A stretch of DNA of 12,535 bases from NCBI GenBank assembly GCA_946885755.1, contig CAMPHB010000016.1, positions 1-12,535 on the forward strand. The letters are read 5' to 3'. A program made the translations under genes and the position numbers. Positions 8,962 through 12,535 of this stretch are shown in pieces (position 1 is the first letter of the stretch; each line of letters opens with the position of its first letter). The DNA is from an uncultured Methylophaga sp. (lineage in GTDB: Bacteria; Pseudomonadota; Gammaproteobacteria; Nitrosococcales; Methylophagaceae). The notes below the pieces were generated by a model. The model worked only from the letters and a program-made list of their open reading frames with translations. It searched no databases and was not told the DNA's origin.

Positions 8962-9798
8962 GAGTTTCAGTGCCAGCTGATAAGCGGCATTCTTGCTGAC
9001 CGATAACCATTCAGCGGTAATTGCAGCGGCTTTTTTCACCGGCATTTCCGGCAGTAGCAAACTGAGCAGGCGTTGCATCGCCTGTTCATCGGCAGAAACC
9101 GCCTCGGCAGCACCGGCAACCAACAGCACAATTTCGCCCTTTTGCTGGTTGCTGTCAGACGCTACCCATTCAGCCAATTCGTGCAAAGGCCGGGTTTCGA
9201 TGGTTTCATGAATTTTGGTGAGTTCCCGCGCCAGACAAGCCTGCCGTTCACCACCAAAAATCTGCATTAGATCATTTAGCGTGCCAACAATGCGTTTGGG
9301 GCTTTCATAAAAAATCAGTGTCCGGGTTTCATCAGCAAGCAGTTGTAAACGCTGCTGACGGGCGCCGGCTTTGGGCGGCAAAAAACCTTCAAAAGCAAAG
9401 CGGTCCGATGGCAGACCCGATGCCGATAATGCGGCAATCAGCGCACTGCTACCGGGGATTGGCACCACATTAATACCTGCGCTGCGCACCAGCGTCACTA
9501 AGCGGTAACCAGGGTCGCTAATCAGCGGTGTGCCGGCATCAGAAATCAAAGCAATCGACTGGCCCTGCTGTAATTTTTCCAGCAATAACTGGCTGCGTTG
9601 CTGTTCGTTGTGTTCATGCAAGGAAATGGTTGGTGTGCTGATTTGCTGATTATCGAGCAGAAATTTACTGTGGCGGGTATCTTCAGCAGCAATTAAATCG
9701 ACCTGTTTTAAGGTTTCAATCGCCCGCAGACTGATGTCGCCCAGATTGCCAATCGGTGTTGCCACGATATATAAAATGCCGGATTCTGAGAGCGCCAC
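8950..9798 (-). CDS. rsmI: 16S rRNA (cytidine(1402)-2'-O)-methyltransferase RsmI
   Basis: RsmI is a SAM-dependent tetrapyrrole-methylase-fold enzyme that 2'-O-methylates C1402 of 16S rRNA. With a GTG start at 9796-9798 the protein is 282 residues, close to the 286 of E. coli. The start is chosen because AGGA lies 7 bases upstream and because the product MALSESGILYIVATPIGN begins as the family does. An ATG at 9958-9960 in the same frame would add 54 residues, but these match no family feature and would overlap the lpoA start. Motifs: ATPIGNLGDIS (13-23), AAEDTRHS, SDAGTPLISDPG, PIPGSSALIAALSASGLP, FEGFLPPK and FYESPKR. The C-terminal region (VKKAAAITAEWLSVSKNAAY) resembles the small helical domain of the family. 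The gene ends just before rnpB on the same strand. Confidence 0.95.
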   Translation of the reverse strand: MALSESGILYIVATPIGNLGDISLRAIETLKQVDLIAAEDTRHSKFLLDNQQISTPTISLHEHNEQQRSQLLLEKLQQGQSIALISDAGTPLISDPGYRLVTLVRSAGINVVPIPGSSALIAALSASGLPSDRFAFEGFLPPKAGARQQRLQLLADETRTLIFYESPKRIVGTLNDLMQIFGGERQACLARELTKIHETIETRPLHELAEWVASDSNQQKGEIVLLVAGAAEAVSADEQAMQRLLSLLLPEMPVKKAAAITAEWLSVSKNAAYQLALKLQQK

Positions 9799-9890
9799 GA
9801 TGAATTCCTGAAGTGAGACACGGTTCTGGTCGTAATATACGCGAACAGGTAAGATAATGCCCTTAATCCACTGACTTGATGCAGGCCAAG
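9799..9890. promoter_or_regulatory. Divergent rsmI/lpoA intergenic region with weak promoter-like elements
   Basis: These 92 bases separate the divergent starts and should hold promoters for both directions. On the minus strand TATATT at 9834-9839 would put an rsmI transcript start about 30 bases before its GTG. On the plus strand GATAAT at 9853-9858 would serve lpoA. No good -35 hexamer is found at the right distance from either, so both assignments are tentative. AGG at 9883-9885 is the likely lpoA ribosome site. Confidence 0.35.
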
Positions 9891-11723
9891 ATGCAAAGAA
9901 TTTCCGCTTTTCTGCTGGTACTGCTGGTGATGACACTGGCAGCCTGTCAACCGATGGCAATCGACCGCAAACAAGCGCCGGTCACTGCCGAAAGCCTGAT
10001 TTCAGAAGCAGAGACCGCCGGTGATCTGCAAACTGCAGCCGATGATTATCTTGCCAAAGCCGCTGACAGCGAAGGTCCTTTGCAATCAGCCTATTTTTAT
10101 CGTGCTGCCACCGTCCTCTACGAACTCGAAGATTACCCGAAAGCGGTCGAAGTGCTGGCGCAGCTCAACCCCGACCAATTAAACGAAGCCGAACAAATTG
10201 ATGCCGCTTTGCTGCGTGCTGACATTGCTATTATCCAGGAAGATCCAGCGGCCGCATTGACCGCACTGGATAGTGTTGCAATGGCTGACGCTAATGATGA
10301 ACAAAAGGCGCAGGCGTTGACGCTGCGGATTAACGCCTACGCACTGAGTGATAATAATCGCGATACAGCACTAGCACATATTGAATTGGATCCGTTGCTC
10401 AGCGGCATTGATCAGCAAAATAACCGCGACGCCTTATGGCAGGCGCTAATGGAACTAGATACCCAGCAGCTGGATTTGTTTAATCCGGGTCAGCCACCTG
10501 CTGAGGACAGTGGCTGGTTTGCCCTTGCCTACGCCATGAAAGCCTATGCCAATAATCCCGAAGCGATGGAAGTGGCACTGGAAGACTGGCAGCGCAGTTA
10601 TCCCAACCATCCGGCAGATCTTGAACAGCTGCGCCAAACCATCAAACCTGCATTACAACTGCCGACCGATGTCGACAATATTGCGGTGCTGCTGCCGGAA
10701 TCCGGGCCGATTGCCGCTGCTGCTCAGGCGGTCAAACAAGGCATTATTGCCGCGCATTTTACCAGCGGTAACGGTCGCCAGTTAAAATTCTATGATGTAC
10801 AGAACAATGCCGCTGCCGCTTATCAGCAGGCAGTTGAGGCCGGCGCCAGTATTGTTATCGGCCCGCTGGATAAACCGTCGGTAGAACAACTGGCGCGTCT
10901 TAACAGTTTGCCGGTACCGGTCGTCGCGTTAAACCGAATCAATACCGTGCATCAACACCGTAATTTATTTCAGTTTGGTCTGGCACCAGAAGATGATGCC
11001 CGTACGGCGGCCAAATTTGCCGCTGAACAGGGCTATCGCCGGGCATTGGTATTAGGCCCGCGTAGCGACTGGGGCGAACGGGTGACCGAAGCATTTGAAA
11101 GCGCCTGGCGTGATGAAGGCGGCGTTGTGGTGCGCAGCAATGGTTACCGCGAATCCGCCAGCGACTTCAGCGAAGTGATTGTGCCGTTGTTTGGTCTCAA
11201 TGCCAGCGAACAGCGTGCTAAGGCGTTGCAAAGCACATTAGGCCGTTCGCTGACCTTTGAGCCGCGCCGCAGGCAGGATGTCGACTTTATTTTTATGGTC
11301 GCCAAGCCCTTAAAAGGCCGGCAGTTGGTACCACAATTTCGCTTTCATCGTTCCGGCAACTTGCCAGTTATCAGTACATCACATGTTTATGATGGTGCGG
11401 CCGATGCCCGTCATGACATTGATCTCAATGGCACTATCATCAGCGACATTCCATGGATGATTGAGGCGCCTGAAGATGCCATTTATCAGGGTTTACTGAA
11501 TCAATCGCGCGGTGATAAAGGGACATTTATGCGCCTTGCTGCAATGGGTGTCGATGCCTACCGTTTAATTGATGAGCTGGCGGAATTAGGCCGCAGTGAA
11601 AATGCCAGCTATGCCGGCGTCACTGGCAGCCTGCAAATTAACCAGGCGGGCCATATTCAACGGCAAATGCCACAGGGCATTTTCAAAGATGGTTTGTTAA
11701 TACCATTAAACAGCGAGCAATGA
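9891..11723 (+). CDS. lpoA: Penicillin-binding protein activator LpoA (LppC family lipoprotein)
   Basis: LpoA is an outer membrane lipoprotein that in E. coli crosses the periplasm to stimulate the peptidoglycan synthase PBP1A. With the ATG at 9891 the protein is 610 residues, shorter than E. coli LpoA (678). The signal peptide is short and ends in a lipobox, TLAAC, with the acylated cysteine at residue 19. This spacing and an AGG 5 bases upstream favour this ATG over the in-frame TTG at 9876 and ATG at 9879. Residues of about 25-250 are helical, Ala/Leu-rich and TPR-like. From about 260 (NIAVLLPESGPIAAAAQAVKQG) begins the periplasmic-binding-protein-like domain, with IVIGPLDKPSVEQLA and VPVVALNRIN. 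The stop overlaps the yraN start (ATGA). Activation of PBP1A specifically is inferred from homology. Confidence 0.93.
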   Translation: MQRISAFLLVLLVMTLAACQPMAIDRKQAPVTAESLISEAETAGDLQTAADDYLAKAADSEGPLQSAYFYRAATVLYELEDYPKAVEVLAQLNPDQLNEAEQIDAALLRADIAIIQEDPAAALTALDSVAMADANDEQKAQALTLRINAYALSDNNRDTALAHIELDPLLSGIDQQNNRDALWQALMELDTQQLDLFNPGQPPAEDSGWFALAYAMKAYANNPEAMEVALEDWQRSYPNHPADLEQLRQTIKPALQLPTDVDNIAVLLPESGPIAAAAQAVKQGIIAAHFTSGNGRQLKFYDVQNNAAAAYQQAVEAGASIVIGPLDKPSVEQLARLNSLPVPVVALNRINTVHQHRNLFQFGLAPEDDARTAAKFAAEQGYRRALVLGPRSDWGERVTEAFESAWRDEGGVVVRSNGYRESASDFSEVIVPLFGLNASEQRAKALQSTLGRSLTFEPRRRQDVDFIFMVAKPLKGRQLVPQFRFHRSGNLPVISTSHVYDGAADARHDIDLNGTIISDIPWMIEAPEDAIYQGLLNQSRGDKGTFMRLAAMGVDAYRLIDELAELGRSENASYAGVTGSLQINQAGHIQRQMPQGIFKDGLLIPLNSEQ

Positions 11724-12088
11724 GTCGCGATAGCGGACAACAGGCTGAGCAAACCGCCTGTGATTATTTGCAGCAACACGGTCTGGTACTGCTTGAACAG
11801 AATTATCATTGCCGGCGAGGTGAAATTGATCTGATTATGCGTGACGACAAAACACTGGTTTTTGTTGAAGTGCGTGCCCGCCGCAGTGATCGTTTTGGCA
11901 GTGCATTAGAAAGTATCACGGCAGACAAACAATCGCGTATCATTGCCACCGCCCAACATTATTTGCAGCAAAACCGGTTCCAGCAAAACTGCCGTTTTGA
12001 TGTGGTGGCACTGCGCATTGCGCAGACAGCAGACAGCCAGCAACATCAGGTCAGTGATTGGATCCGTGATGCCTTCCAGCTTTGTTGA
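11720..12088 (+). CDS. yraN: YraN family (UPF0102) nuclease-fold protein
   Basis: A 122-residue protein of the conserved UPF0102 family, whose role is not established. It has the core of the restriction-endonuclease-like fold: an N-terminal helix with GQQAEQTACDYLQQHG (6-21), then RRGEIDLIMRDD (32-43) and LVFVEVRAR (46-54). The acidic E35/D37 and the E50-V-R52 motif form the arrangement expected of a PD-(D/E)xK active site, so a nuclease or Holliday-junction-resolvase-like activity is possible but unproven. A late FDVVALRI strand completes the fold. The ATG lies in an ATGA overlap with the lpoA stop, implying coupled translation. This lpoA-yraN pairing is conserved in gammaproteobacteria and gives no clear hint of function. 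Confidence 0.92.
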   Translation: MSRDSGQQAEQTACDYLQQHGLVLLEQNYHCRRGEIDLIMRDDKTLVFVEVRARRSDRFGSALESITADKQSRIIATAQHYLQQNRFQQNCRFDVVALRIAQTADSQQHQVSDWIRDAFQLC

Positions 12089-12091
12089 GTC

Positions 12092-12111
12092 CGACAGCCT
12101 GTAAACTGTCG
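12092..12111 (+). terminator. Weak hairpin between yraN and dolP, possible attenuator
   Basis: CGACAG (12092-12097) and CTGTCG (12106-12111) form a six-base-pair stem around an eight-base loop, followed by ATTGTTAATTT. It begins 4 bases after the yraN stop. The stem is short and the T run is broken, so at best it is a weak terminator or an mRNA-stabilising hairpin. Confidence 0.3.
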
Positions 12112-12140
12112 ATTGTTAATTTCCTCCTGAGGTTATTCCC

Positions 12141-12535
12141 ATGCGTCGTATTTATTTGATTTCTTTTCTGCTCAGTTTATGTTTGTTGCAGGGTTGTCCT
12201 GCCGTTGTGGTTGGCGGCGCCGCAACCGGTGCTGCCGTTAACAATGATCGCCGAACCACCGGTGCCATGATTGACGATCAGGGTATTGAGTTTAAAGCCA
12301 CCTCGGCGATTTACAACAACAAAAAAATCTATGATCAGAGTCATATCAATTTCACCAGTTTCAACGGTGTGCTGTTAGTGACCGGCGAAACCCCTAATGA
12401 GGCGTTAAAACAAGAAGTCACCAATCTGGTCAAAGATATTCCGCGGGTGCGTAAGGTCTATAACGAAATGGCTATTCTGGCGCCAAGCGCTTTGCCATCA
12501 CGTACCAGTGATACCTGGATCACCTCTAAGGTGAA
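12141..12535 (+). CDS. dolP: BON-domain outer membrane lipoprotein DolP (YraP), 3' end cut by window
   Basis: DolP is a lipoprotein of the outer membrane inner leaflet that in E. coli supports envelope integrity and binds anionic phospholipid. About 131 residues are present; E. coli DolP has 191. The ATG follows GAGG by 8 bases. The signal peptide ends in LLQGC, identical to the E. coli lipobox, with the lipidated cysteine at residue 19. A small Gly/Ala-rich stretch follows (VVVGGAATGAAV). The first BON domain spans about 45-113, including GVLLVTGETPN and VRKVYNEM. The second BON domain begins at about 122 with SDTWITSKV, close to the E. coli NDTWITTKV, and is cut at the window end. It follows yraN after 52 bases, with no diaA between. 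Confidence 0.92.
   Translation, partial: MRRIYLISFLLSLCLLQGCPAVVVGGAATGAAVNNDRRTTGAMIDDQGIEFKATSAIYNNKKIYDQSHINFTSFNGVLLVTGETPNEALKQEVTNLVKDIPRVRKVYNEMAILAPSALPSRTSDTWITSKV

Noticed and set aside
8599..9006. Plus-strand open frame of 135 codons over the RNase P RNA gene
   Set aside because: It lies antisense to rnpB, whose core motifs and P1 pairing are unmistakable; the translated protein has no recognisable feature.

Overview
The window is an ordinary chromosomal housekeeping region of a gammaproteobacterium. Three things point there: the gene order (a dcw cluster next to rnpB, rsmI, lpoA, yraN and dolP), the presence of LpoA and DolP homologues, and close resemblance of the proteins to gammaproteobacterial families. 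The DNPR motif in MurE predicts meso-diaminopimelate peptidoglycan. I cannot name a genus from the sequence. I see no mobile element, CRISPR array, tRNA gene, defence system or horizontally acquired island, and I do not see a previously undescribed system.

Minus strand, read right to left from about 8350 to 1: the start of the division and cell wall (dcw) cluster, mraZ-rsmH-ftsL-ftsI-murE-murF-mraY-murD, with murD cut by the window edge. After the 8-base mraZ/rsmH gap, every junction is a 1- or 4-base stop/start overlap, so the block looks like one translationally coupled operon. A sigma70-like promoter (TTGACT, 17 bases, TATAGT) precedes mraZ. Just downstream lie three GTGG repeats with exact 10-base periodicity, plus a degenerate fourth on the -10, which matches the known type of MraZ autoregulatory operator.

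From 8571 to 8926 (minus) lies the RNase P RNA gene rnpB, followed by a likely intrinsic terminator hairpin. Upstream of it, also on the minus strand, is rsmI. RsmI and RsmH, both in this window, modify the same 16S rRNA nucleotide, C1402.

Plus strand from 9891: lpoA (outer membrane lipoprotein activator of a class A penicillin-binding protein), yraN (nuclease-fold protein of unknown function, overlapping lpoA by 4 bases) and dolP (lipoprotein with BON domains, cut by the window end). The diaA gene often found between yraN and dolP is absent. rsmI and lpoA diverge from a 92-base intergenic region.

Taken together the genes cover cytoplasmic peptidoglycan precursor synthesis (MurE, MurF, MurD), lipid I formation (MraY), septal cross-linking (FtsI with FtsL), activation of peptidoglycan synthesis from the outer membrane (LpoA), envelope integrity (DolP), ribosome modification (RsmH, RsmI) and tRNA processing (RNase P).
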